Shown here: positions 45,570 through 55,466 of the stretch, piece after piece
Numbering within the stretch: the first letter of the stretch is position 1
Layout of the letters: each line of letters starts with the position of its first letter
Source: an uncultured Cytophagales bacterium
GTDB lineage: Bacteria > Bacteroidota > Bacteroidia > Cytophagales > Cyclobacteriaceae
DNA length: 64,000 bases
Assembly (NCBI GenBank): GCA_913057175.1
Contig: CAJXNP010000008.1
Coordinates: forward strand, 1 to 64,000
Reading direction: 5' to 3'
Made by a program: the position numbers and the translations under genes
Notes under the pieces: generated by a model
What the model saw: only the letters and a program-made list of their open reading frames with translations
Told to the model about the DNA's origin: nothing
Database searches by the model: none

Positions 45570-48500
45570 ATGGAATTGTCTGAATCGAAAAAATCTACCG
45601 AAAATAAAAAACCTAAGAAGAGTCTTGCTATTCGCATTCTTAGGGTGTTCGGTATTGTGATCTTATTAATCGGTACACTTTCATTTGTTTTTTCGAAATA
45701 CACAAACAGGATAACAAGCGAAGTTGTTGAGAAATTGATTGAGCTACAATCGCAAGGTGAATATAATATCAGCTACCAGAGTATTCGCTACGATTTTTTC
45801 AACCAGACACTCACACTGACCGATCTTGAATTTAGCTATGACACGTTAAAAGAAGATAATCTCAGTAGAATTAAGGAAAACGAAGGCACCATATTTAGCG
45901 CATCTATTCCCTATTTGTATGTGAATGTTTCCAATATCTGGACCATTTATTTCAAAAAAGAACTGAGTATTGATGGGATGAAGCTTCATGAGCCAAACCT
46001 TACAATCAAAAGTTATTCACAAAAAAAGGGAATAGGCTGGCAACAGGATGCCGGATCTTTATATGATCTTATCTCCGATCAATTGCAGGTATTCAAAATC
46101 AACTACCTGGAAGTTCAACGCGGGCATTTCTTTTTTGAGAAAAATGCGGGACTAAAAAGAAAATACAATATCAAGGACATTTCTTTTATCATTGACAATT
46201 TTTTATTGAACGAAGATGCCAATCAAAACAAAGAAAAGTTCTTTTACACGGATGATATTGACATCGAATTACTTAATCAATCCCTCAAACTTAAAGACAG
46301 TATCCATTTGCTGCATTTTAAAAAGCTGTTATTGTCAACAACAAAATCTGAAGTATTGGTTGATAGTTTGGTGATAACTGATCGGCAAACCGGAGTGACA
46401 GTCGATCGATTAAAATCTGATGTCTATCAAATCTATGTGCCGCAATTCCGCATAAAGGATGTGGACTTTAAAAGAGCTTATAATGAGGGCGTTTTAGAAA
46501 TTGGCGACCTGGAGATCAATTACCCCAACATCCGGATCTCAGATCGGCCAAAAGAAGAAGCTCAACTTTCAGATTCTGTAAAAAATTCGATAGCCACACT
46601 CGCACTTAATTATTTTTACAATATAGAAATCGCTAACTTTCAACTCGTTAATGCCAACCTCGCCTATAATTTCAGAACAGCCACAAGAAGCCAGAATTTT
46701 TCGCTCGATAGTTTTTACATCAAGCTGAGCAATTTCATTCTGGATTCCACCAGTATTCAGGATAAATCCCGCTCTGTTTACTATGATCAGATTGATTTTA
46801 TTCTGAAGGATTATGAATTCAACCTTCCGGATAGTATTCATAAGCTAACATTCAACTTACTGGAAGGATCAACCCAAAAGGAGCAACTTAAATTTACCAA
46901 TCTGAGAATCCGCCCCAGGGAAGATGTTGAAGTTCATAAACTTCTTCTGAAAAACAAGAAAAACAAAACCTACGACATCCACTTCCCTGAAGCCATTGTT
47001 CGAAACCTGTACGCGCAGGACTTTATCAACACAGACACCCTGAGAATCGAGCTTTTTGAGTTGGATGACCCCGATATTCAGATCACTCAGTATAAGAATT
47101 ATGAGAATGTCAAATCCAGGTCAACTCTCGATATTAACAATTTGTATCCACTGGTGGAAAACTTTATAACTGCAGCATATGTTGACAAAATCGATCTCAA
47201 AAATGGCAACCTGATCTTCTATGAATTTGATCAAAAGCTGCAACCTATTCTCACTACACGAAACCTCAACATAGAGATAGGGACGATTGCGCTGGATTCC
47301 AATGCACGAGAGTTAAATAAAATATTGTCTTCGGAAAACTTCATCACGAATGCACAAAAAACCATCATCGAACTTCCTGATAAAAACGTGATGGCTACAT
47401 TCGATCAGTTCAGCTATTCTACTTTTACGAAAAACCTGGATTTCAATAATTTTGATCTGACCCGACAAAACAGAGAGGCAGAAAGTTCTGAAAACAGCGA
47501 ATCGATCATTGCCGAAAGCCTTAAAGTTACCGGATTTGATTTCAATGAATTCCTTTTTGAGAAGGAAAACCACATAGAATACATCGAAGTAAATAATCCA
47601 CTTATAAGCTACACATTTGCCAAAAACCAGGGAGACAAAAAGAAAACAAAAAATAAAGCCGAGATCGATACCAGCCTTCTTGAAATAAAAAAATTTCGCA
47701 TCAATAATGGTAAAGTTGATCTGAAGATCGGCGAAAACCAACAAGTACAAGCTTCTAATTTTTACTTCGAAGTTTACAACCTGTCCAAGGATTCAGCAGG
47801 TTTCCGGGCGCTTGACATGGATGATTATTATTTAAAGGCCCGTGATCTGAGGTATATCGATGAGAATAAAAGTAACAAGTACCAGGTCGGGGCTATTGAA
47901 TACCACCCATCAGATTCTCTGCTTTCGTTAAGCAATATCCTGATTTTGAACAAAGGCGATGGTGTCAATTCGGGCAGTGTCCATTTGAAAATTCCGGAGA
48001 CTTCTATTCGCAACTGGCAACCTTTGGATGTTTACTCAAAAAGGGAATTAGTTACCGACTATATCCATGTAACAGACCCATACATTTCGTTGAATTTGGT
48101 GAATTCCGAAAGCCCTGATACAAATACTTTTTCCCTTTCAAAATTTGTGAATAAGATCCAGGCTTCGGAAATCAATGTTAAGAATGGAACACTTAAATTA
48201 AAAAAGGCATTACCTAATGATTCGGTTTATTATTCAGCAGATCATATCAATCTGACTATTGATCATATTGACTATGATTCAAGCCAGGCTAATCCACAGT
48301 TTCTGTTTTCAGAAAATGTTAAAACCGAGCTCTCCAATTCCCTTTTAACATTTTTCAACAAAAAGGATTCACTCTCCATATCGGATATTTATAATTCGTC
48401 AAAAAACTCATTTTTAACACTTGAAGGAGTCAAATTAACGAAGTATGATTCATCTTCTAATCGGAAAATAGCAGCTATTGTTGTAGATAAAACCTACCTG

Positions 48501-49898
48501 AGCGAACTGAATTATGATTTACTTCATGAGAGGAAAATCGAATTGGGAAATCTCCTACTCTACCAGCCTCATGTCTCACTGAACTTAAAAAAACAGGGGC
48601 AAGATCAATCCAACCTTTCTGAGGCTCTTTACCTTCACAACATCCAAATCGATACGAATCTCGTCAGGTCTTTCAAAATCGGTCAGGTGAACATGAACTC
48701 TGGCTTTTTTAAATTTGACTTTGAGGATAGTGCTCATACCAGGCAGTTCCATCTCGAAAATCTGGAAATGAATATCGATCGCTTTGATCTTTTTCACCCA
48801 GGCAAAGATAGATTACTGAAATCTGATAACATCCGAATGGGGTTTGATGGCTTTCAATACCAGCTTCCGGATAGCCTGAATCAATTAAAACTCGGCAGGA
48901 TCATCGTTTCCCTTGCCGATTCCACTCTTATCATCAGAGACTTTTCCATGCTGCCAAAGGTCAGCAAATTTGAATATGGAGAGATCGTCGGAGATCAGAC
49001 AGATTATTTAAACATTACTTCTGATGAAATAAAATTTAAGGGACTCTCATTTCATAAATTGATCTCGAGAACCGGACTGGATGTCAATAAACTTGAATTA
49101 GACAATTTGAACATTTATGCTTTTCGTGACAAGAGGATCCCACGACTTGAAGAAAAAGAAAAACACTTGCCACAAAAATACCTGAAAGACCTCAAATTTC
49201 TGGTAGATATTGATTCACTGATTGTAAAAAGGGCAAATATTGAATATGAAGAATTTGCCGAGGAGGCCGCCAGACCGGGTAATGTAGATTTCAGAGAGCT
49301 AAATGCCACTATTAGTAATATTTGCAATGATCCGGAAAAGATCCGCATAGATCCATTTTGTTCCCTGACTGCCGATTCAAAACTCATGAGCGAGGGCAAT
49401 CTAAGGCTATTTGTTCAGTTTGATCTTGAGAATGATGATGATCCTTTTTTTATCAGCGCTTCTCTCGGTAAAATGGACCTCACTACTTTTAACAAGATGC
49501 TCGAACCGAATGCATTTATACAGGTAAAAGACGGGGAAAGCGATAAGCTGATCATGACGGCCAATGCCAATAATGATGTTGCCATCGGGGACATGACCTT
49601 TGAATACAATGACCTGAAAGTCTCTCTGATCAATAAGAATACGTATGAAAATAAAGGTATGGGACCGGTGATGGGTAGCTTCTTTGCCAATACATTTATC
49701 ATCAATAAAAACAATCCCCGACTACTGATGACAAAGGAAGGCGAGGTGTATTTTGAAAGAAATAAGGACCGGTCAGTCTTTAATTACTGGGCGAAAATAT
49801 TTTTCAGCGGGATCATCAGCAGCATTGGCGCAAAAAGCAACAAAAAAGAAATAAGAAAGTATGAAAAATCAGAAGGAAATATCGTTGAAAATGATTAG
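45570..49898 (+). CDS. Giant AsmA-like envelope protein
   Basis: 1442 residues from the ATG at 45570. A basic N-terminus is followed by one membrane helix (ILRVFGIVILLIGTLSFVFS), then a very long periplasmic region of repeating beta segments (for example ISYQSIRYDFFNQTLTLTDL; FNNFDLTRQNREAES) as in AsmA/TamB-type proteins. The last 150 residues (GDMTFEYNDLKVSLINK, GMGPVMGSFFANTFIINKNN, FERNKDRSVFNYWAKIFFSG) match the AsmA/DUF748 C-terminal pattern. Family role: bridge-like lipid transfer or assembly between the membranes. It is followed after 21 bp by a coiled-coil gene, probably in one operon. I do not recognise a named orthologue. Confidence 0.72.
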   Translation: MELSESKKSTENKKPKKSLAIRILRVFGIVILLIGTLSFVFSKYTNRITSEVVEKLIELQSQGEYNISYQSIRYDFFNQTLTLTDLEFSYDTLKEDNLSRIKENEGTIFSASIPYLYVNVSNIWTIYFKKELSIDGMKLHEPNLTIKSYSQKKGIGWQQDAGSLYDLISDQLQVFKINYLEVQRGHFFFEKNAGLKRKYNIKDISFIIDNFLLNEDANQNKEKFFYTDDIDIELLNQSLKLKDSIHLLHFKKLLLSTTKSEVLVDSLVITDRQTGVTVDRLKSDVYQIYVPQFRIKDVDFKRAYNEGVLEIGDLEINYPNIRISDRPKEEAQLSDSVKNSIATLALNYFYNIEIANFQLVNANLAYNFRTATRSQNFSLDSFYIKLSNFILDSTSIQDKSRSVYYDQIDFILKDYEFNLPDSIHKLTFNLLEGSTQKEQLKFTNLRIRPREDVEVHKLLLKNKKNKTYDIHFPEAIVRNLYAQDFINTDTLRIELFELDDPDIQITQYKNYENVKSRSTLDINNLYPLVENFITAAYVDKIDLKNGNLIFYEFDQKLQPILTTRNLNIEIGTIALDSNARELNKILSSENFITNAQKTIIELPDKNVMATFDQFSYSTFTKNLDFNNFDLTRQNREAESSENSESIIAESLKVTGFDFNEFLFEKENHIEYIEVNNPLISYTFAKNQGDKKKTKNKAEIDTSLLEIKKFRINNGKVDLKIGENQQVQASNFYFEVYNLSKDSAGFRALDMDDYYLKARDLRYIDENKSNKYQVGAIEYHPSDSLLSLSNILILNKGDGVNSGSVHLKIPETSIRNWQPLDVYSKRELVTDYIHVTDPYISLNLVNSESPDTNTFSLSKFVNKIQASEINVKNGTLKLKKALPNDSVYYSADHINLTIDHIDYDSSQANPQFLFSENVKTELSNSLLTFFNKKDSLSISDIYNSSKNSFLTLEGVKLTKYDSSSNRKIAAIVVDKTYLSELNYDLLHERKIELGNLLLYQPHVSLNLKKQGQDQSNLSEALYLHNIQIDTNLVRSFKIGQVNMNSGFFKFDFEDSAHTRQFHLENLEMNIDRFDLFHPGKDRLLKSDNIRMGFDGFQYQLPDSLNQLKLGRIIVSLADSTLIIRDFSMLPKVSKFEYGEIVGDQTDYLNITSDEIKFKGLSFHKLISRTGLDVNKLELDNLNIYAFRDKRIPRLEEKEKHLPQKYLKDLKFLVDIDSLIVKRANIEYEEFAEEAARPGNVDFRELNATISNICNDPEKIRIDPFCSLTADSKLMSEGNLRLFVQFDLENDDDPFFISASLGKMDLTTFNKMLEPNAFIQVKDGESDKLIMTANANNDVAIGDMTFEYNDLKVSLINKNTYENKGMGPVMGSFFANTFIINKNNPRLLMTKEGEVYFERNKDRSVFNYWAKIFFSGIISSIGAKSNKKEIRKYEKSEGNIVEND

Positions 49899-49919
49899 AA
49901 CTTCATAATTTTCGTCGCC

Positions 49920-50543
49920 ATGGAAGAACAATCAAAAGAATCACTTTTAAAAAAGATCAAGCAGGAACTCGATGACCTGGAAGTGCAGCTCAACCTAGGA
50001 AGCAAAGAGCTAAAAGAAGCTTACGAGAACCGGAAAACCAGATTTTCCGAGATGGTTAAAAGGATTCAGGATTATCTGGATGAATCGGAAAAAACCGGCA
50101 AAGAAAAAATCGAAGAACTGAAGAAAAGTTCGAAAGAATTGCTGGACACGCTCGAAAATGACTATGATTTTTCATATACAGATTACTCCGAAAAGTCAAA
50201 TGATATTAAAAATGCCCTGCTGAATTTTGAGAAAAGCGTAAAGGAATATTATGACAAATCAGGTTTGGAAGCTAAAAAGAATCAGTTTGAACAGGAATTG
50301 AAGCAAGGAATCGAAAAATTCAAGACCGAACTTTCCGTCCACCAAACGCAATTGAAGCAGCTTCAGGAAAATTCCAATACCGAATGGGAGGAATGGAAAA
50401 AAGCCAGACTGGAAGACGTGGAAGAGATGAAACAAAAACTCGATCAAAAGCTGGGCGGGTCGAAAGAAAAGATCGATCAGTTTAATAAAGAGATCTCAGA
50501 GGCATATCAACACCTGAAGTCGGCCTTTAAAAAGTTTTATTGA
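49920..50543 (+). CDS. Coiled-coil protein of unknown function
   Basis: 207 residues, about half of them Lys or Glu, with no signal peptide, membrane segment or cysteine. Almost the whole length is heptad-patterned helix (LLKKIKQELDDLEVQLNLGS, YLDESEKTGKEKIEELKKSS, EMKQKLDQKLGGSKEKIDQF). Cytoplasmic; possibly a structural partner of the large protein 21 bp upstream. No function can be assigned. Confidence 0.8.
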   Translation: MEEQSKESLLKKIKQELDDLEVQLNLGSKELKEAYENRKTRFSEMVKRIQDYLDESEKTGKEKIEELKKSSKELLDTLENDYDFSYTDYSEKSNDIKNALLNFEKSVKEYYDKSGLEAKKNQFEQELKQGIEKFKTELSVHQTQLKQLQENSNTEWEEWKKARLEDVEEMKQKLDQKLGGSKEKIDQFNKEISEAYQHLKSAFKKFY

Positions 50544-50600
50544 GCCTCTGTCCCCAATTAAAATTCTTTACCGAATTTTTATGGAGTCGAAAAACAAGTC

Positions 50601-51815
50601 TTAGGGTACAAAGACAATATAGACACTTAATGCATAACTGTACATATAAGCCTGACCCTCATTAACGAAAAATAAACTCCATGATCCAAAATCCAGGTCT
50701 GTTAAATTGCTGTCTTCCGGGAAGATCTGCTTCCAGGTATCATTTGCAATGTTATAACTCCAAATTTCTCCTTCGCTGTCATTCAATGACCCGGAATTAG
50801 TATAAAAAACACCGTCAATGCAAAAGGCAAACAAATTGTTGATTTTTCCAAACGTGTCACCAGGATAATCTGTCACTTTTGACCAGGAATCGAGGTCTTT
50901 ATCATATTTGTACAGATCTTTATTACCCCATAGATAACCAGCCCCATCAAAGGTAAAACTTGTTTCTTCGTTTGATTGGGAAACATTACCACTAAAATAG
51001 TCTATTTCACTCCAGGTACCTAAAGCATTTCCATTCTGATCTGTGCCATTGCTTATATCTTCAGGGTCAAACGCCCAATACCTGTTTGTTCCAACATATA
51101 ATTTGTCATCTATAACAAAGCCAGTGGTATTCAAGGAAAAGTCACCAGGGCAATTCATTTTTTCAACCAGGTTGTTTGTATTCAAATCATATTCATATAT
51201 TTCGACCCCACTTATAAAATATAACTTAGAATTGATATGTTCTGTAAAAATTGGATAAATCGGGAGATCTATCAATTTTTCAAAATCCCCAAACCTTAAA
51301 TCATTATAATAAAGCGATCCCTCAAAAACGAAGTATAACTTTTCATCAATACTAACTCCTTTACTCTGGTAATTTAAAACATTATAGTCATCGGAAATCA
51401 GGTGTGATTTCTTGAAAAATCTATTTCCTGACAAAGTAGTGACAGATTTTTCTTCTCCATAAATAACAGTTCCATCATTCAGAATAACATACACATTTAT
51501 AAAATACTGTATTCCTTTTTGGAGATCTGATATCCTAAATGTGATATTACTTGTAGGTCTTGATAAAAAACCTGATGTTTCCATATGAGAAACCAACTGT
51601 CCTTTATCCATACTTACATTTGATACCTCGCTATAAATTATCCCTAAATCCTGAATTTCGCTTTTGTCAGCAATGAGAATATCACAATTAATATTCACGC
51701 TGAAATCACTTAAGGATGAAAATTCAAGCTCTGTGATTTGAACTGGTTTAACTTCTTCTTCGCTTGAACAGGAAATAATAGTCGCAAGCATAGCTGCAAA
51801 AAATATTCTCTTCAT
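50601..51815 (-). CDS. Kelch-like surface lipoprotein
   Basis: 404 residues from the ATG at 51815; the in-frame ATG at 51818 is next to it. MKRIFFAAMLATIISC is a lipoprotein signal with lipid Cys 16. Residues 25-130 look like an FN3-type domain (LEFSSLSDFSVNINCDILI; FRISDLQKGIQYFINVYV). Residues 140-404 are kelch-type beta-propeller repeats (DKLYVGTNRYWAFDPED, LYKYDKDLDSWSKVTDYP, EIWSYNIANDTWKQIFPED). A surface or periplasmic binding protein of unknown ligand. It has a strong Shine-Dalgarno sequence, rare in this phylum (GGAGGA ending 6 bp before the second ATG). Confidence 0.82.
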   Translation of the reverse strand: MKRIFFAAMLATIISCSSEEEVKPVQITELEFSSLSDFSVNINCDILIADKSEIQDLGIIYSEVSNVSMDKGQLVSHMETSGFLSRPTSNITFRISDLQKGIQYFINVYVILNDGTVIYGEEKSVTTLSGNRFFKKSHLISDDYNVLNYQSKGVSIDEKLYFVFEGSLYYNDLRFGDFEKLIDLPIYPIFTEHINSKLYFISGVEIYEYDLNTNNLVEKMNCPGDFSLNTTGFVIDDKLYVGTNRYWAFDPEDISNGTDQNGNALGTWSEIDYFSGNVSQSNEETSFTFDGAGYLWGNKDLYKYDKDLDSWSKVTDYPGDTFGKINNLFAFCIDGVFYTNSGSLNDSEGEIWSYNIANDTWKQIFPEDSNLTDLDFGSWSLFFVNEGQAYMYSYALSVYIVFVP

Positions 51816-51997
51816 CATCTTCCTCCAAAAAATCTAAAAAATTTATTCCCAATATTAATTAATTTGATCGAAAAAATATCATCGGAATTATTCAGAACTA
51901 TTCAATAAATTACCTTAGTTCATATTTGTGGATTTTTGTTAAAAGGCATTCATAAGCTCCTCTAATGCGGTCTTTTTTCTTTTAGAACATCCATTGC

Positions 51998-54463
51998 TTA
52001 ATTCCTGATCTCATAATACTCTCCATACCCTTCCGGATGAATGCCTATTTGATCTAATACAATTCCTGTCCGGTTGACATAGATCCTTAAAGTTTGTTTT
52101 CCGCTTTGGGCAAATGAAACCGGGTGGGACGTCACTACGGCATTTCGCAATACATTTTCCTTCCAGGCTTCGCTCCTTCCCTTTGTGTTGATTGCATATT
52201 CGTTTGGCTGCTTGTCATTGGCAGCAATTCCTATTTTGAAATCAAAGTCATTGGCATGTGTGGGAAGACAGCGCACTTCCACTTCATAATCTCCTGGTTT
52301 CTCAACTTGAAATTCATATTCCAGAAAAGGCTTTTTCCCTTCAAATAGATGGTTATCGAATGGTGATAAGGTCACGCTGGCATTGCTATACCCCAGCCCT
52401 TCAATCACTTCCCATTGATACGGTTCACTCCCTTCAGCTATATTGAATTCATTGGCCTGAATGGCGATCGGCGCGATTTCACTTTCAGCTGTAGCAGGTT
52501 GATTTTCACCAAGCGCTTTTGTTAAATGAAAATCAGGCAATGAAAAAACAGGAAGCTCACGTGGGGCCATGTCCATCATTTTATTCCATTTGCCATTACT
52601 CATTTCCTTATTGTAATAGGCAGTTAGTTCAGCAATTTTATCGTAGGCCTGTTGTGCTTTTCTTGCATACTCTTCTTTCTCACTTTCACTGTTTGAAAGC
52701 ATGGATTGCCGGGCATATAAGAATTTGAAGTTCATCAAAGCTGCGCCTTTTACCGGGTATTCAATTAATTGAAAGTACGCATCCTGCCTTTCTTCCGGGA
52801 TTGAGGTTCTTAGTTCTTCAGCTTTATTGAATAATTGAGAATAGGCATCGATTCTGCGCTGCAGCTCATTGTTGTTCGATAAAGTAAATCCGGTCGGTTT
52901 GGTCTCGGTGGTCGGCTCGGTCTGGCTCCAGCCCATGTATTCTGGCTTGCACAACATTGCCAATCGGTAATATTCCACCATCAGGTCGGCTATTTCTGCT
53001 GTTTTCTCACTGCCAAACTCCCTTTCGCTCCAATCCACCAAATGATCCTTAATCGTGTTTTCACGAATGCTGTTCACATTCCATGCCAGGTCAAGGAAGA
53101 ATTCCATGGTATATTCAGCCGGTTTAATATCCCCAACATTGGCAATCCAGATTTGCTGAGCGCCATTTTGGTAAGCCCTGGACATTTCATACCAGATCAA
53201 CCCGGGTTGGGTAGTCGAAAGCCAGAGGTAATCATGCGGTCTGCCCCAATAGCTAAGGTGATAATAGACGCCTCCCCCTCCTTTTCTTTGCTGCTCGGTT
53301 TCGTTACTTAATCGTCGAATGTAACCATAGTTATCATCCGACCACATCAGTGTGATATCTTCCGGTACGTTCAATCCGCTATTGTAATGATACAGAACTT
53401 CCTTGTAAGGAATAAAAACCTGTGGAATTGTTTCAATGGGTTTGTTAAGGGTATTTTGCAACATCTGCCGCTGGTCGCTGATGATGTTCTCCAGCAGTTG
53501 GACTTTTTCCTCTTCGGACGCATCTCCTTCCATTCCTGAATCGTGAATTCCCCGCATTCCCATGGTGAACAGGTAATCGCCGGTAGTTGCTTCATCAATT
53601 CTTTCCTGCCAGTATGATTTAACTTTTTCGCTGTTTTCAAAATAATTGTACTGACCGAATTCCTCCTCATCCCATTCATCGACGTTGTTTCGAAGCATGG
53701 GTTCCGCATGGGATGTGCCGACGAAAATGTGGTATTTTTCTGCCATTTCTTTGTTTCCGGTAATGCTGAAAAACGCCTGGGTCGATGGGTGCATGGCTGG
53801 CCAAATCGTGTTGGCCTTTAACCTAAGTAGAAGTTGAAATATCTTTTCGTAGGTTTTAGGCCCAATATCCTTGACTTCCGGTTCGAATGTATGGGCGGCC
53901 CAGGGCTGTAAGCCCCAGTCTTCGTCATTGAGGAAAATGCCACGAAACTTTACTGATGGTGAGCTTTCAATGCCTCCGGGAGGAATGGCTAGTCTAATTT
54001 CCTCCATTTTCATTGGTGCAACATCCGCCCACCACTTCCACGGGGAAATCCCAATTCTTTCGGCCAATTCAAAAATTCCATATACAGTTCCGCGGATATC
54101 GCTGCCCGCAACCACCAGGTTTTCACCTTGCTTTTCGATGACATATTTTTCCCATTGGTTGGCTAATCGGTCTTTGAAATTTTGGGAGGTTGATTGTATG
54201 AAAGGATTATTAAATTTTCCAATGACGATTCCATTTCCTTCGGCAGGAAACTGATCCACCAACCCAACAGAAATTTCCTTACCCGCCATTTCTTTCAAAT
54301 CAGCGGCAAAGTCATTGGCCGCCCATTTGATCAGGTCGTCGGATTGGCTGTCGATGTAAATGTTGACGATTGATGAATTATCGGCCAGGACGAATTCATT
54401 TGGGCTGGTGGGGGAGCAGGAGATGATTAGAAAAGCAAGGATTATGAATAGAATGTTTTTCAT
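51998..54463 (-). CDS. GH115 alpha-glucuronidase lipoprotein
   Basis: 821 residues from the ATG at 54463 (MKNILFIILAFLIISC, lipobox Cys 16); the frame to 54484 adds seven residues before the signal. GH115 hallmarks: FRGIFLNDEDWGLQPWAAH, LRLKANTIWPAMHP, TLMWSDDNYGYIRRLSNE, YYHLSYWGRPHDYLWL and IWIANVGDIKPAEYTMEFFL, then the C-terminal beta domain of the family with a carbohydrate-binding fold. GH115 enzymes remove 4-O-methyl-glucuronic acid from glucuronoxylan. The protein is membrane-anchored, outer face or periplasm. No SusC/SusD pair or other xylan enzymes are in the window. Confidence 0.93.
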   Translation of the reverse strand: MKNILFIILAFLIISCSPTSPNEFVLADNSSIVNIYIDSQSDDLIKWAANDFAADLKEMAGKEISVGLVDQFPAEGNGIVIGKFNNPFIQSTSQNFKDRLANQWEKYVIEKQGENLVVAGSDIRGTVYGIFELAERIGISPWKWWADVAPMKMEEIRLAIPPGGIESSPSVKFRGIFLNDEDWGLQPWAAHTFEPEVKDIGPKTYEKIFQLLLRLKANTIWPAMHPSTQAFFSITGNKEMAEKYHIFVGTSHAEPMLRNNVDEWDEEEFGQYNYFENSEKVKSYWQERIDEATTGDYLFTMGMRGIHDSGMEGDASEEEKVQLLENIISDQRQMLQNTLNKPIETIPQVFIPYKEVLYHYNSGLNVPEDITLMWSDDNYGYIRRLSNETEQQRKGGGGVYYHLSYWGRPHDYLWLSTTQPGLIWYEMSRAYQNGAQQIWIANVGDIKPAEYTMEFFLDLAWNVNSIRENTIKDHLVDWSEREFGSEKTAEIADLMVEYYRLAMLCKPEYMGWSQTEPTTETKPTGFTLSNNNELQRRIDAYSQLFNKAEELRTSIPEERQDAYFQLIEYPVKGAALMNFKFLYARQSMLSNSESEKEEYARKAQQAYDKIAELTAYYNKEMSNGKWNKMMDMAPRELPVFSLPDFHLTKALGENQPATAESEIAPIAIQANEFNIAEGSEPYQWEVIEGLGYSNASVTLSPFDNHLFEGKKPFLEYEFQVEKPGDYEVEVRCLPTHANDFDFKIGIAANDKQPNEYAINTKGRSEAWKENVLRNAVVTSHPVSFAQSGKQTLRIYVNRTGIVLDQIGIHPEGYGEYYEIRN

Positions 54464-54506
54464 GTTTGAAATAGTTGGAAACAACCTAGTGGTATTTTAT
54501 AATTAA

Positions 54507-55466
54507 TTATCTTGGCCCCATAAATTTGTCCCCATTAAAATGTATCATATGATCAGGAAAGTTGACAATCCAAACTTCCGTTTCCCAGGCAATATCTGAC
54601 GTGTGCCTTTTAAATTCCTTGAAATCAGGAAAAGCTGTGACATATATTTTACCTGCTTTGCAATTCTTAAGCAAGCTTTCCATTTCAACAATTCTTTTTG
54701 GGGATACGGGACCATGTGAGGTAACAGCTTCAATCAGAAATAGCCAATTTTTCTTTTTGTCGTACATCACCACATCAGGCAATTTGCTATGTTCATCAAT
54801 TGGAATACCAAGTTTTTTCAAACCGGCTTTATCCATGTAAAGATCTTTCTTTGCAGTATCACCAACATATAGTAAATTACTACCAGGGGCAAAACGTGAT
54901 CCAAAATCCTTTATAATTGCAATTTGAACTTGGTTGTGTTTACCAGGAGAAAAACTCAAGTTGGTTCCATCTTTCAACTTTATTGGTATCTTTCTTAATT
55001 CTCTTTTCTTATTGTATTTATCGCGCAATAGGCCTACATTTTCTTTGAAAAATTTGACCTCTTTATTCCAGTCAACTGAATTAAAGGATTTTATCACTTT
55101 TAATGCTTCATGCGAAATTCGGTAATGATTATCCTGGCTATTCGTTGCAATTTCAGGATTCTCTGGATTATGAATTACTATACCTGCTTGAACAAATTGA
55201 TGAAGAGTTTGTTTACGAAATGTTTCCCTTGAGTTCTCTGCATATTTCTTGTTATAGTTCTCATTAATGAAACGCATCACCCCTTGGTACTTAGCATTTA
55301 ATTTATTACCAACTACTGACATACTAACAGCTTTGGATTTGTTCCATTTATCTTTCTCTTTCAAATTGCATAATGCAAGCAATGTTAATGCGGAACGATC
55401 ATTTTGCTGTTTCTTTGGCAGGCCTAAAGCTTCTAATATTTGTTTTGCTTCCTCAATTTTGTTCAC
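54507..55466 (-). CDS. BsuBI/PstI-type restriction endonuclease
   Basis: 319 residues. The start is GTG at 55466, overlapping the methyltransferase stop as GTGA. N-terminal helical DNA-recognition part (SALTLLALCNLKEKDKWNK, HYRISHEALKVIKSF) and C-terminal catalytic part (GDTAKKDLYMDKAGLKKLGI, KLPDVVMYDKKKNWLFLIEA, VTSHGPVSPKR) with PD at 230-231 and Glu 246 of the PD-(D/E)xK fold. This C-terminal half is typical of BsuBI/PstI enzymes, which cut CTGCAG. Specificity here is inferred from the family only. Third gene of the regulator-methylase-nuclease set. Confidence 0.92.
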   Translation of the reverse strand: MNKIEEAKQILEALGLPKKQQNDRSALTLLALCNLKEKDKWNKSKAVSMSVVGNKLNAKYQGVMRFINENYNKKYAENSRETFRKQTLHQFVQAGIVIHNPENPEIATNSQDNHYRISHEALKVIKSFNSVDWNKEVKFFKENVGLLRDKYNKKRELRKIPIKLKDGTNLSFSPGKHNQVQIAIIKDFGSRFAPGSNLLYVGDTAKKDLYMDKAGLKKLGIPIDEHSKLPDVVMYDKKKNWLFLIEAVTSHGPVSPKRIVEMESLLKNCKAGKIYVTAFPDFKEFKRHTSDIAWETEVWIVNFPDHMIHFNGDKFMGPR

